From Chryseobacterium culicis (lineage in GTDB: Bacteria > Bacteroidota > Bacteroidia > Flavobacteriales > Weeksellaceae), in the NCBI RefSeq assembly GCF_002979755.1, contig NZ_PCPP01000001.1, positions 1,086,665 through 1,150,664 of the forward strand: a stretch of 64,000 nucleotides of DNA, read 5' to 3'. Below the pieces are notes generated by a model. It had not been told where the DNA came from. It did not search any database and was given only the letters and a program-made list of their open reading frames with translations. Position 1 is the first letter of the stretch, and each line of letters starts with the position of its first letter. The translations under genes were made by a program, and so were the position numbers. Positions 16,944 through 24,387 of this stretch are shown here, piece after piece.

Positions 16944-17390
16944 TTACTTCCACCATTGGTAGTAGTTATGCAGTCCGTCATACTCAAACCCACAACGCGG
17001 ATACAAAGTGTTTCCGATATCATTCGTTTTTTCTGTTTCAAGCATCAACCCGCATGCATCTGTTTCTTCGCACCACTGCTTACTACGATCAATTAATGCT
17101 ACAGAAAGTCCTTTTCCTCTGTAATCAGGATGAACAAACAGATCGCTTAACAGCCATTGCTTTTGTAATTGAGTATAATGGAATAATTTGTAAAGCTGTA
17201 CAAAACCTACTGCTTTTCCATCGGCTACTGCAAGAAAAATATCAGACTCACTGTTTAAAAACCGTTCTTTGAGAAAAGCCTTTCCTTTTTCCACATCCGA
17301 TTCCTGTCTGTAAAAAACACGATAGAGATTGAACAATTCAGCCGTTTCATCAAGATCCTCAAGACTTGCCTTTTTAATAATGTAATTCAT
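16944..17390 (-). CDS. GNAT family N-acetyltransferase
   Basis: A 148-residue acetyl-CoA-dependent acetyltransferase. It starts MNYIIKKASLEDLDETAELF and carries the acetyl-CoA loop as FVHPDYRGKGLSVALIDRS (residues about 90-108), followed by GLMLETEKTNDIGNTLYPRC. The frame extends 27 hydrophobic codons further upstream, but a -7 element (TACTTTTG, 17417-17424) lies inside that extension, so the ATG at 17390 is the true start. The substrate is unknown. Confidence 0.87.
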   Translation of the reverse strand: MNYIIKKASLEDLDETAELFNLYRVFYRQESDVEKGKAFLKERFLNSESDIFLAVADGKAVGFVQLYKLFHYTQLQKQWLLSDLFVHPDYRGKGLSVALIDRSKQWCEETDACGLMLETEKTNDIGNTLYPRCGFEYDGLHNYYQWWK

Positions 17391-17416
17391 CGTTATATAT
17401 ATTTTTATTAACACGG

Positions 17417-17424
17417 CAAAAGTA
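17417..17424 (-). promoter_or_regulatory. -7 element of the GNAT gene
   Basis: TACTTTTG on the minus strand is a perfect TAnnTTTG match 26 bases before the ATG. It decides against the longer reading frame. Confidence 0.5.
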
Positions 17425-17583
17425 GCCTTAAACAGGACCAGTGATATCATCCAGAATATTATTAAAACCATAGTCCAGATAAATTTAATAAGGGTTTCTC
17501 ACATTCATATTCCATAAATACCGCACGTTTCGGATTGTATCATCCTGAACAAGTCCAGATTTTTACAGAATAAAATCAAACCA

Positions 17584-18297
17584 ATGAAAGAGATCATACA
17601 TAAAATCGAAAACACAGACTGGCAGCACCTTACAGAAACAATGCATCAAAACGGGTATGCCATTATTCCTGATCTACTGTCTGAAGATGAATGCGAAATA
17701 TTAAAGTCCAACTACGATCACTCTTCTTTTTATCGTAAAACAGTTGTTATGGCCAGACATCGTTTCGGCCTGGGAGAATATAAATATTTTAACTATCCAT
17801 TACCTGAAGTTATTCAAACCATACGCTCAACGATCTATCCCCATCTGGCCTCTATTGCCAATTCATGGTTTAAAGCGTTGCATATCGATACTCAGTTTCC
17901 CTTAAATCATCAGGAATTTTTACATCAATGTCATGCTAATGGTCAGCAGAAAGCTACCGTCTTAATTTTAAAATATGGAAATGGTGGATTTAATACGCTG
18001 CATCAGGATTTATATGGAGACTTATATTTTCCTATTCAAATCGTGTTAATGCTCAGTGAACCGGATAAAGATTTTACAGGAGGTGAGTTTGTGCTTACCC
18101 AACAGATTCCGAGAGCACAGTCAAAAGCTATTGTTTTAAAGCCTAAAAAAGGAGATGTCCTTATGTTCACAACGCAATTTAAACCAGAAAAAGGAACCAA
18201 AGGATATTACAGGGTTACTATGAAACATGGAGTAAGTGAAATCAGAGAAGGAAGCCGCTATGCTTTGGGGATTATCTTCCATGATGCAATCAGTTAA
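17584..18297 (+). CDS. 2-oxoglutarate/Fe(II)-dependent oxygenase
   Basis: A 237-residue cytoplasmic dioxygenase. The iron ligands are His-x-Asp in FNTLHQDLYGDLYFP (about residues 139-141) and a distal His in TMKHGVSEIREGSRYALGII, where the downstream Arg would bind 2-oxoglutarate. The segment DFTGGEFVLTQQIPR is typical of the P4H-like hydroxylase fold. It is followed 29 bases later by a small Ada-type zinc protein, a pairing that suggests a role in nucleic-acid alkylation repair, as in AlkB/Ada systems. That role is inference. Confidence 0.87.
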   Translation: MKEIIHKIENTDWQHLTETMHQNGYAIIPDLLSEDECEILKSNYDHSSFYRKTVVMARHRFGLGEYKYFNYPLPEVIQTIRSTIYPHLASIANSWFKALHIDTQFPLNHQEFLHQCHANGQQKATVLILKYGNGGFNTLHQDLYGDLYFPIQIVLMLSEPDKDFTGGEFVLTQQIPRAQSKAIVLKPKKGDVLMFTTQFKPEKGTKGYYRVTMKHGVSEIREGSRYALGIIFHDAIS

Positions 18298-18326
18298 TTA
18301 TTAAATATTACGTCAATACATAAGCT

Positions 18327-18578
18327 ATGATTCAACATTCTCAAATATCTCCTGAAAGCCTGAGAAGCAAAATACACTGCAGAGAAATTTGTTTTGGGGG
18401 AAATATGAAACTGAAAATCTACGGATTACTCAGTTGCCGGTCAGGAAAAAGAATGAAGAAAGAAAACAGGATTTTCTTCACAGAGGAAAAAGAAGCTTTA
18501 CAAAATAACTATCGTCCCTGCGGACATTGTATGAGAGAAGCATATCAAAAATGGAAGTACTCCTCATTGATTAAATAA
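18327..18578 (+). CDS. Ada-like metal-binding domain protein
   Basis: An 83-residue stand-alone protein resembling the N-terminal zinc domain of the Ada methyl-phosphotriester repair protein. The visible motif is LLSCRSGKRMKKENRIFF, then EEALQ-type helix and NYRPCGHCMREAYQKWK. Ada uses four zinc Cys; here the second of the first pair is replaced (CRSGK instead of CRPSC), so only three of the four standard ligands are present, plus an extra nearby Cys (HCREICFGG). It probably shares a transcript with the oxygenase gene upstream. Confidence 0.75.
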   Translation: MIQHSQISPESLRSKIHCREICFGGNMKLKIYGLLSCRSGKRMKKENRIFFTEEKEALQNNYRPCGHCMREAYQKWKYSSLIK

Positions 18579-18634
18579 TAAAATCTGGTGCACTCCACCT
18601 CATATAAAACCAGTACCTTAGCATTACTCTGACC

Positions 18635-18663
18635 TGAGATTGCTTCACTTTGTTCGCAATGAC
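18635..18663. repeat. Dispersed intergenic repeat, copy 1
   Basis: TGAGATTGCTTCAC, a short variable middle, then TTCGCAA. A second copy lies at 48442-48470 with the same ends and a different middle. The ends are partly complementary, so each copy can fold as a hairpin. Confidence 0.6.
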
Positions 18664-18678
18664 TGGATAATAAATAAA

Positions 18679-18707
18679 AAGAGAAGCAATATAATATTGC
18701 TTCTCTC
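18679..18707 (-). terminator. Terminator of the initiator tRNA
   Basis: AGAGAAGCAATAT and ATATTGCTTCTCT form a near-perfect 13-bp stem. On the minus strand it is followed by TTTTTATT, 7 bases beyond the tRNA 3' end. Confidence 0.75.
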
Positions 18708-18713
18708 GTTTAG

Positions 18714-18786
<73 letters not shown>

Positions 18787-18875
18787 ATATTGGATTGCAA
18801 AGGTACGAATATTTTTCACAAATCCTAATTTTTCTTTTAAATAAAGGACTTTTATGAAAACTATTTTATTATTTG

Positions 18876-18883
18876 TATCTTTG
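18876..18883 (+). promoter_or_regulatory. -7 element giving a near-leaderless transcript
   Basis: TATCTTTG, a perfect TAnnTTTG, ends only 4 bases before the ATG at 18888. Transcription would begin at or next to the start codon. Confidence 0.55.
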
Positions 18884-18887
18884 TTTT

Positions 18888-19499
18888 ATGGCAAAAATAT
18901 TAAAAATTTATCCGGACAACCCACAGGAAAATCTTGTGAATGAGGTTATTAAAACTTTAAAAAATGGCGGGCTGATTATCTATCCTTCTGATACGATTTA
19001 TGCTTTAGGCTGTAATATTTTTGATATAAAAGCCATGGAAAAACTGGCTCAGCTCAAAAAAATGAAGCTTGAGAAGTCAAAATTCTCAATTATCTGTAAT
19101 GATCTAAGCCATCTTTCCGACTTTACAAGACCTATTGATACTTCGGTTTTCAGATTTCTGAAAAGTCATCTTCCGGGACCGTTCACTTTCATTCTTGAAG
19201 CGAATAAAAGTTTACCTTTAGCTTACAAAGGTCATAAGACCATCGGTATTCGTGTTCCTGACCATCCCATTCCACAGCTAATTGTTGAAAAACTGGGACA
19301 CCCTATTGCTTCTACTTCCATTAAAGATGATGATGAAATCATTGAATATTCTACCGATCCTGAACTTATTGCCGAAAAATATGATCATTTGGTAGACATT
19401 GTCATTGATTCAGGGTACGGGGATAATGTGGCTTCCACTATTGTAGACCTTACTTCAGGAGAACCGGAGATTATCCGTCAGGGAAAAGGAATTATTTAG
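18888..19499 (+). CDS. L-threonylcarbamoyladenylate synthase (Sua5/YciO/YrdC family)
   Basis: A 203-residue cytoplasmic protein of the family that makes threonylcarbamoyl-AMP for the t6A37 modification of ANN-decoding tRNAs. The visible motifs are IIYPSDTIYALGCNIFD with the KxR-like binding region, LKSHLPGPFTFILEA, IGIRVPDHP, and the SxTSIK-type segment HPIASTSIKDDDE. It lacks the C-terminal Sua5 domain, so it is the short YrdC/YciO type. I start at MAKILKIYP, since an in-frame TTG at 18873 would overlap the -7 element. Confidence 0.9.
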   Translation: MAKILKIYPDNPQENLVNEVIKTLKNGGLIIYPSDTIYALGCNIFDIKAMEKLAQLKKMKLEKSKFSIICNDLSHLSDFTRPIDTSVFRFLKSHLPGPFTFILEANKSLPLAYKGHKTIGIRVPDHPIPQLIVEKLGHPIASTSIKDDDEIIEYSTDPELIAEKYDHLVDIVIDSGYGDNVASTIVDLTSGEPEIIRQGKGII

Positions 19500-19503
19500 T
19501 AGA

Positions 19504-19531
19504 GTTTCAGATTCAAAGTTTACAGTTGACA
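19504..19531. repeat. Degenerate heptamer tract upstream of the CPBP gene
   Basis: Four 7-base units in register (GTTTCAG, ATTCAAA, GTTTACA, GTTGACA). The tract includes an in-frame TTG at 19526, which is therefore unlikely to be a real start codon. Confidence 0.5.
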
Positions 19532-19540
19532 GGTTGGATT

Positions 19541-20242
19541 ATGGGTTTTAATGGGAAGTATTCTATAGGAATTTTACTCACTTTTATTCTTTTAGCTGCA
19601 GCAATGCTTTATTCCAATCCACTGATCACTTTGATAACAGGAATGGGTAAAATTACTGCAGATCATTTTTTTCTCAGCAGGATTCTGTTATGGGTCATTC
19701 TCATTATAGTGTTTCTGTACAGCATTTTTGTAGAGAAAGGTACTTTTTTACTTAAAGAAGAAAAAAAATATTCGGCAGCATTTTATAGTAAAGCAGCGCT
19801 CATCTTATATTTCATCTGCATTCTTGGGGGAGCCATTCTGAATACCTTCATGATGTTCGTTATAGAAGAAAAAATAAGTACCAAGCTTCTTAATCTCATA
19901 CCCATTTTTAGAAACAATTATTTTTTAATTATTTTTACCTGTCTTACAGCGGCTATTGTAGAAGAATTGCTGATGCGGGGTTACCTACAGCCCAGGATTG
20001 AAAAAATGTATAACAATCCGGCAATAGGAATTATTATTTCAGCTGTTTTATTTGGAATATTGCACAGCACTTACGGTACCATAAGCCAGGTTCTCGGGCC
20101 TTTCTTTATTGGAATTGTGTTTGCTATATTTTATAAACGCTATTCAAATATTAAAATTCTGATGATCTGTCATTTTATGATTGATTTTATAGCAATGATG
20201 ATCATGAATTTTATGGATATTAAACACTTATCTGTATTTTAA
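19541..20242 (+). CDS. CPBP family intramembrane glutamic endopeptidase
   Basis: A 233-residue integral membrane protease related to Rce1. About seven hydrophobic helices span the protein. The three family motifs are present: the EE dyad in IVEELLMRGYLQPRIEK (about residue 146), the second His motif FGILHSTYG, and the third in ICHFMIDFIA. Its substrate is unknown. I use the ATG at 19541; a TTG five codons upstream lies in a heptamer repeat tract. It is 4 bases ahead of yaaA. Confidence 0.87.
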   Translation: MGFNGKYSIGILLTFILLAAAMLYSNPLITLITGMGKITADHFFLSRILLWVILIIVFLYSIFVEKGTFLLKEEKKYSAAFYSKAALILYFICILGGAILNTFMMFVIEEKISTKLLNLIPIFRNNYFLIIFTCLTAAIVEELLMRGYLQPRIEKMYNNPAIGIIISAVLFGILHSTYGTISQVLGPFFIGIVFAIFYKRYSNIKILMICHFMIDFIAMMIMNFMDIKHLSVF

Positions 20243-20246
20243 CATT

Positions 20247-21005
20247 ATGAAAATTATAACATCTCCTGCAAAACTCATGAATGTAGAAAATTCAACAGAC
20301 CTGTTGAGAACCACTACTCCGAAATTCATTGAAGATGCAGCATTCATTCAATCTTATTTAAAAGAAAAATCACCAAAATATCTTTCCGAACTGATGGAAA
20401 TATCATCCAAGCTGGCTGATGAAAACTGGGAAAGAAACCAAAAATGGAAATCTAAACCTACTGCAAAAGAATCTGCTCCTGCAATGTTTGCTTTTACAGG
20501 AGAGGTTTATAGAGGGCTGGATGCCAAAACGCTGGATAAAAATGCTGTGGATTACCTGCAGAAGAACTACAGAATGCTTTCCGGACTTTATGGTTTGCTG
20601 AAACCTTCTGATAAAGTTATGCTTTACAGACTGGAAATGGGACGTCCATTTGAATTTGAGCAATACAAAAATCTGTATGAATTCTGGAGAGAAAAAATCA
20701 CAGAACAATTAAATTCTGAGATGAAAAAAGGAGAAATCCTCCTTCACCTTGCCAGCAATGAGTATGGAAAAGTAATCGACAGAAGGAAGCTGAACCATAC
20801 TGTAATAGATTTTGATTTTTACGAATTAAAAGAAGGAAAACTGAAAACCATTGTGGTGTATACCAAGCATGCCAGAGGTCTTGTAGTAAGATTCTGTGCT
20901 GAAACCAATGCCAAGACATTGGAGGATGTAAAAGCCTTTAATTATGAAGGGTACAGAATTGATGAAGAGAAGTCAACGGATACAAAACTGGTTTTTACAA
21001 GATAA
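20247..21005 (+). CDS. yaaA: Peroxide stress protein YaaA
   Basis: A 252-residue cytoplasmic DNA-binding protein that lowers free iron and protects DNA during peroxide stress in E. coli. The length and motifs fit the family closely: MKIITSPAKLMNVE at the start, AMFAFTGEVYRGLDAKTL, YRMLSGLYGLLKPSDKVMLYRLEMG, LASNEYGKVID and VYTKHARGLVVRFCAE. The prmC start codon follows the stop directly (TAAATG), so the two genes are co-transcribed and probably coupled. Confidence 0.94.
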   Translation: MKIITSPAKLMNVENSTDLLRTTTPKFIEDAAFIQSYLKEKSPKYLSELMEISSKLADENWERNQKWKSKPTAKESAPAMFAFTGEVYRGLDAKTLDKNAVDYLQKNYRMLSGLYGLLKPSDKVMLYRLEMGRPFEFEQYKNLYEFWREKITEQLNSEMKKGEILLHLASNEYGKVIDRRKLNHTVIDFDFYELKEGKLKTIVVYTKHARGLVVRFCAETNAKTLEDVKAFNYEGYRIDEEKSTDTKLVFTR

Positions 21006-21854
21006 ATGACAATTTCAGCATTTAAAAAATATTTCAAAACAGAACTTTCCGGCCTTTATACTGAGTCGGAAAGTGTGTTTTTATCGTCTTTATTCATTCA
21101 TCAAATTGTAGGTTTCGATAATTTCCAGCAAAGAAGATCCTCCGAACAGGAACTTTTGATGGATGATGCAAAAAAACTTTGTGATCTCGTTGCAGAACTT
21201 AAAACGGGAAGACCTTATCAGCAAATATTGGGGGAAACAGAATTCTATGGGATGAAAATCCTTGTGAATGAAAATGTACTGATTCCCCGCCCTGAAACGG
21301 AAGAATTGCTGGAGATGGCGATCAGAGAAATTCAATCTTTAAAGTTTGAGGTTCAAAATTTTAAGATTTTAGACATAGGAACCGGAAGCGGAATCATTCC
21401 TTTGGTGTTAAAGAAGTATTTTCCCGGGGCTCATGTTTCATCTATTGATTTTTCTGAAAAAGCACTGGAAACAGCTCAAAGGAATGCCGAATATCACCAA
21501 TTGGATATCAATTTCATTCACGCCGATTATCTCAATTTTGAACTGGCTGAAAGTTATGATATTATTATTTCGAATCCTCCCTATATTGGGATTGAAGAGG
21601 AGATTGAAATTGCCGATTCCGTGAAAGAATTTGAACCTAAAATGGCTCTTTTCTCCCCTACTGCTGATGCTTTGATCTTTTACAGGAAGATTGCAGAAGA
21701 TGCTAAAAAATATCTGAAAGACGAAGGATTGTTGTTTTTAGAAATCAATCAGAAACTGGGGCCTGAAACCCTGGAACTGTATCAATATTTCTCTAACGCT
21801 CAATTATTGAAGGATTTATCCGAAAATGACAGGTTTATTTATGGAAGGAAATAA
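21006..21854 (+). CDS. prmC: Peptide chain release factor N5-glutamine methyltransferase
   Basis: A 282-residue S-adenosylmethionine-dependent enzyme that methylates the GGQ glutamine of release factors. The N-terminal helical domain is followed by VLIPRPETEELLE, the SAM-binding loop ILDIGTGSGIIPLVLKKYFP and the catalytic NPPY motif in IIISNPPYIGIEEE. An unusual point is a five-unit 7-base repeat (21339-21373) within the coding sequence, giving the linker SLKFEVQNFKI just before the SAM loop. The repeat is in frame and does not disturb the core motifs. Confidence 0.94.
   Translation: MTISAFKKYFKTELSGLYTESESVFLSSLFIHQIVGFDNFQQRRSSEQELLMDDAKKLCDLVAELKTGRPYQQILGETEFYGMKILVNENVLIPRPETEELLEMAIREIQSLKFEVQNFKILDIGTGSGIIPLVLKKYFPGAHVSSIDFSEKALETAQRNAEYHQLDINFIHADYLNFELAESYDIIISNPPYIGIEEEIEIADSVKEFEPKMALFSPTADALIFYRKIAEDAKKYLKDEGLLFLEINQKLGPETLELYQYFSNAQLLKDLSENDRFIYGRK
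21339..21373. repeat. Heptamer repeat inside prmC
   Basis: Five units in register: TTTAAAG, TTTGAGG, TTCAAAA, TTTTAAG, ATTTTAG. They resemble the intergenic units at 47532-47552. Confidence 0.55.
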
Positions 21855-21881
21855 GTAATTTTGCTTCCATAAACCTAACCT

Positions 21882-22904
21882 ATGAAAACTTTGATATGGA
21901 ACTTCTTCATCACTATTTCACTGATTATACAGCTGATATCCTGCAAACAGCATCCTCAGGATATTGTGAGTGAATATTACCGCAAAGGAGAATTCAACGG
22001 TTCTGTTCTGATTATGAAAAACGGCCAGATTGTTTGTGATACGGCTCTGGGATTCCGCAATATTGAAAAAGGACTGAAAGCAGATAAAAATACTTCGTTC
22101 TATATTGCATCTCTCAGTAAACCTTTCACGGCTGCTGCTATTCTCATGCTGGAGCAAAAAGGCCTATTGAAACTGGATGACAAAGCTTCCCGGTTTATTA
22201 TACTTCCTGAATATGCTAAAAACATTACCATCAGACAGCTTTTGCATCATACTTCAGGAATTAGGGATTATGAAAACCTATTTTCTAAAAAGCAATTAAC
22301 CAATCAGGAGGTGATTAACTGGCTGTTCAGTAGTAAAAATCTTGATTTTGCTCCCGACAGCAAGTTTAAGTACAGCAATAGCGGGTATATAATTCTCTCC
22401 TGTATTATTGAAAAGGTTTCCGGGAAATCTTACAGTATGTTTATCAATGAGCATATTATTACTCCTTTAAAAATGCATCATACCTATGTATATGAAGCTG
22501 GTACGGTTATTCAGAATAGAGCCTCAGGATATAATAAAGAGAAGAAACCTGATGACTACTCGATTTTAACAACGGGTGACGGTGGGATCTACTCTACTCC
22601 TGAAGATCTTTATAAATTTGATCAGGCTTTACGAAATTATACTTTGATTAATAAAGAAAATACCCAGGCGATGTATTCTACTTTCCCATTATCTGACGGC
22701 AAGATATCTGATTATGGATTCGCATGGTTCATAGAGAATAACAATGGGAAAATTTCAGCGATGCATACCGGTGGTTTAAATGGTTTTAAAGCTTTATTCT
22801 GGAGAGACTTGCAGCATAACACCTGTATTATTGCTCTTACCAATCAGGGAGAAGCATTTCCACTAGGTAACTTTTTACATGATATAAAAAAAGCAATACA
22901 GTAA
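21882..22904 (+). CDS. Serine hydrolase lipoprotein (class C beta-lactamase / DD-peptidase fold)
   Basis: A 340-residue exported lipoprotein (lipobox LISC, Cys 21). The three active-site motifs of the AmpC/DD-peptidase fold are present: SLSKPFTAAAIL (Ser-x-x-Lys), KYSNSGYIIL (Tyr-x-Asn), and HTGGLNGF near the C-terminus in place of KTG. Such proteins hydrolyse D-amino-acid peptides or esters. HTGG and the lipid anchor argue against a true beta-lactamase. A -7 element TAATTTTG lies at 21856-21863. It is followed 2 bases later by a DUF4180 gene. Confidence 0.88.
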   Translation: MKTLIWNFFITISLIIQLISCKQHPQDIVSEYYRKGEFNGSVLIMKNGQIVCDTALGFRNIEKGLKADKNTSFYIASLSKPFTAAAILMLEQKGLLKLDDKASRFIILPEYAKNITIRQLLHHTSGIRDYENLFSKKQLTNQEVINWLFSSKNLDFAPDSKFKYSNSGYIILSCIIEKVSGKSYSMFINEHIITPLKMHHTYVYEAGTVIQNRASGYNKEKKPDDYSILTTGDGGIYSTPEDLYKFDQALRNYTLINKENTQAMYSTFPLSDGKISDYGFAWFIENNNGKISAMHTGGLNGFKALFWRDLQHNTCIIALTNQGEAFPLGNFLHDIKKAIQ

Positions 22905-22906
22905 AC

Positions 22907-23266
22907 ATGACTATTCAATCACACGAAATCAACAATATAAAAATCGCAGAAATAATTTCTGATGATATGATTATCCAATCCGCACAGGATGGGCTGGATC
23001 TTATGGGAAATATCTATTACCAGGGTTTTGATAAAATTATTCTTTATGAAAAAAACATTACCCCTGAATTCTTCGATTTAAAGACTAAAATAGCGGGAGA
23101 AATTCTCCAAAAATTCTCAAACTATCGTATAGGTTTGGCTATTGTAGGTGACTTTAGCAAATATGAAAGTAAAAGCATGAAAGATTTCATTTTTGAAAGC
23201 AATAAGACCAAACACATCAATTTCGTTGATCAATTAGAAAACGCACTGGAAAATTTTTCAAAATAA
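22907..23266 (+). CDS. DUF4180 domain-containing protein
   Basis: A 119-residue cytoplasmic protein. The pattern ISDDMIIQSAQDGLDLMGNI, then YQGFDKIILYEKNITPEFFDLKTKIAGEIL and YRIGLAIVGDFSKYESKSMKDFI, is the full-length DUF4180 family, related to STAS-like folds. No enzyme activity is known. It lies 2 bases after the serine hydrolase and is the last gene before a long non-coding stretch. Confidence 0.82.
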   Translation: MTIQSHEINNIKIAEIISDDMIIQSAQDGLDLMGNIYYQGFDKIILYEKNITPEFFDLKTKIAGEILQKFSNYRIGLAIVGDFSKYESKSMKDFIFESNKTKHINFVDQLENALENFSK

Positions 23267-23496
23267 GCTCTTTTTCAATTCTTTATCTAAGAAATTTGAT
23301 GTTTATAATGTTTTCAAAAATAATAATACTTTTATAAATTTAATTTTTAGAATTCCTTAATAAAACATAAAAATTTACACAATAAAAACAATATTATTGA
23401 TTTATCAATTATGTAAAAATTTAAATTAAAACTTATTAATTATTAAGAAAAAACTAGAATTAATTCTATAAACATAATATTATCAATATTTCTTTG

Positions 23497-23504
23497 TACA
23501 TTTG
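23497..23504 (+). promoter_or_regulatory. -7 element starting a long leader
   Basis: TACATTTG, a perfect TAnnTTTG. The predicted transcript start near 23510 is about 300 bases before the ATG at 23808. No TTTG lies 19 bases upstream. Confidence 0.55.
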
Positions 23505-23509
23505 CATAA

Positions 23510-23807
23510 AACACGAGGGAATATGAATCTTACTTATTTAATGGCTATTACAGCTACATAATTCAATTTATTTTTCCGACTATTTCAGATTGACATAGAA
23601 TGCTCATGGATGGGCATACTTGTAACATTGGCTTTTGGAGTATAAGTCTCCTCATGCCATGCTATGACATTCGACATTTCATGAATCAAATGAATTGTTA
23701 GAGGCACTTATTTTCCTTACGGAATTAAGCCATCAGAAAGGACTTTTCTAAAAACATAACCATCAAAAAAAACATAAAATACACAGATAAAAATTATTAA
23801 GAACATC
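23510..23807 (+). ncRNA. Structured 5' leader of the surface-protein operon
   Basis: About 300 bases between a -7 element and the first gene. Within it ATGCTC and GGGCAT form a small hairpin near 23600-23617. ATAAGT and CCTC (23642-23653) can pair with GAGG and ACTTAT (23701-23711), closing a roughly 50-base domain. A 12-codon open frame sits at the 5' end. It is less AT-rich than the DNA on both sides. I cannot match it to a named riboswitch. Confidence 0.35.
23523..23561 (+). CDS. Possible 12-residue leader peptide
   Basis: An ATG preceded by GAGGG at Shine-Dalgarno distance opens a 12-codon frame (MNLTYLMAITAT). A good ribosome site is rare in this window, which is the main reason to note it. 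There is no other support. Confidence 0.25.
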   Translation: MNLTYLMAITAT

Positions 23808-24380
23808 ATGATTAAAAAATTATTTCTACCAATCGTTTTAGTAAGTTCGTTATCATTCGCCCAAGTAGGGATTAACACAGCCATGCCTGACGAAAGTGCA
23901 ATCCTGGATGTTTACAGTCAAAATAAAGGAATGCTGATCCCAAGACTTACTACAGCAAAAAGAGATGCCATTACCAATCCAGCCAACTCACTTCTTATCT
24001 ATGATACGGATAAAAAATGCTTAAGCCAGAATATTGGTACCCCTACAAAACCTGATTGGCTTTGCATTAGTAACAATGCTGTAAAAATGTTTTACATGCC
24101 CAGTGTTTCTTTTGATACATCAAGCAATGCCACTGGCCGAACAAAAGATTTATATACCCTTTATAAAACCCAGTTCGGATCTCCAAAAGCAAAAAGCACC
24201 AGTGCTCCAACTTCAATCCCGTTTTTCCCATCTAGTAAAGATCTTTACTATTATGTAACTGATGCTGATCCTAATGTGTTCAGTAATATTTCAATTTCTG
24301 ATGACGGTGTGATGACTTATGATGTAAAAGCTGCAGCCACAGACTGTTCATTTATCAATATTGTTTTTGTTGTTAAATAA
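23808..24380 (+). CDS. Secreted surface protein with QVGINT-type N-terminus
   Basis: A 190-residue exported protein (signal peptide ending SFAQ). The mature N-terminus QVGINTAMPDESAILDVYSQ followed by KGMLIPRLTTAKRDAITNPA and SLLIYDTDKK is a common opening in flavobacterial cell-surface proteins. The rest is Ser/Thr/Pro-rich and ends with a short beta-rich part (FINIVFVVK). No catalytic motif is seen. The same N-terminal motif appears in the gene at 61125. The lectin-like gene follows 7 bases later. Confidence 0.8.
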   Translation: MIKKLFLPIVLVSSLSFAQVGINTAMPDESAILDVYSQNKGMLIPRLTTAKRDAITNPANSLLIYDTDKKCLSQNIGTPTKPDWLCISNNAVKMFYMPSVSFDTSSNATGRTKDLYTLYKTQFGSPKAKSTSAPTSIPFFPSSKDLYYYVTDADPNVFSNISISDDGVMTYDVKAAATDCSFINIVFVVK

Positions 24381-24387
24381 TTGAGCT

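Noticed and set aside
21882..22904. A class C beta-lactamase resistance gene
   Set aside because: The third motif is HTGG and the protein is a lipoprotein, which fits a general serine hydrolase better than an AmpC enzyme.
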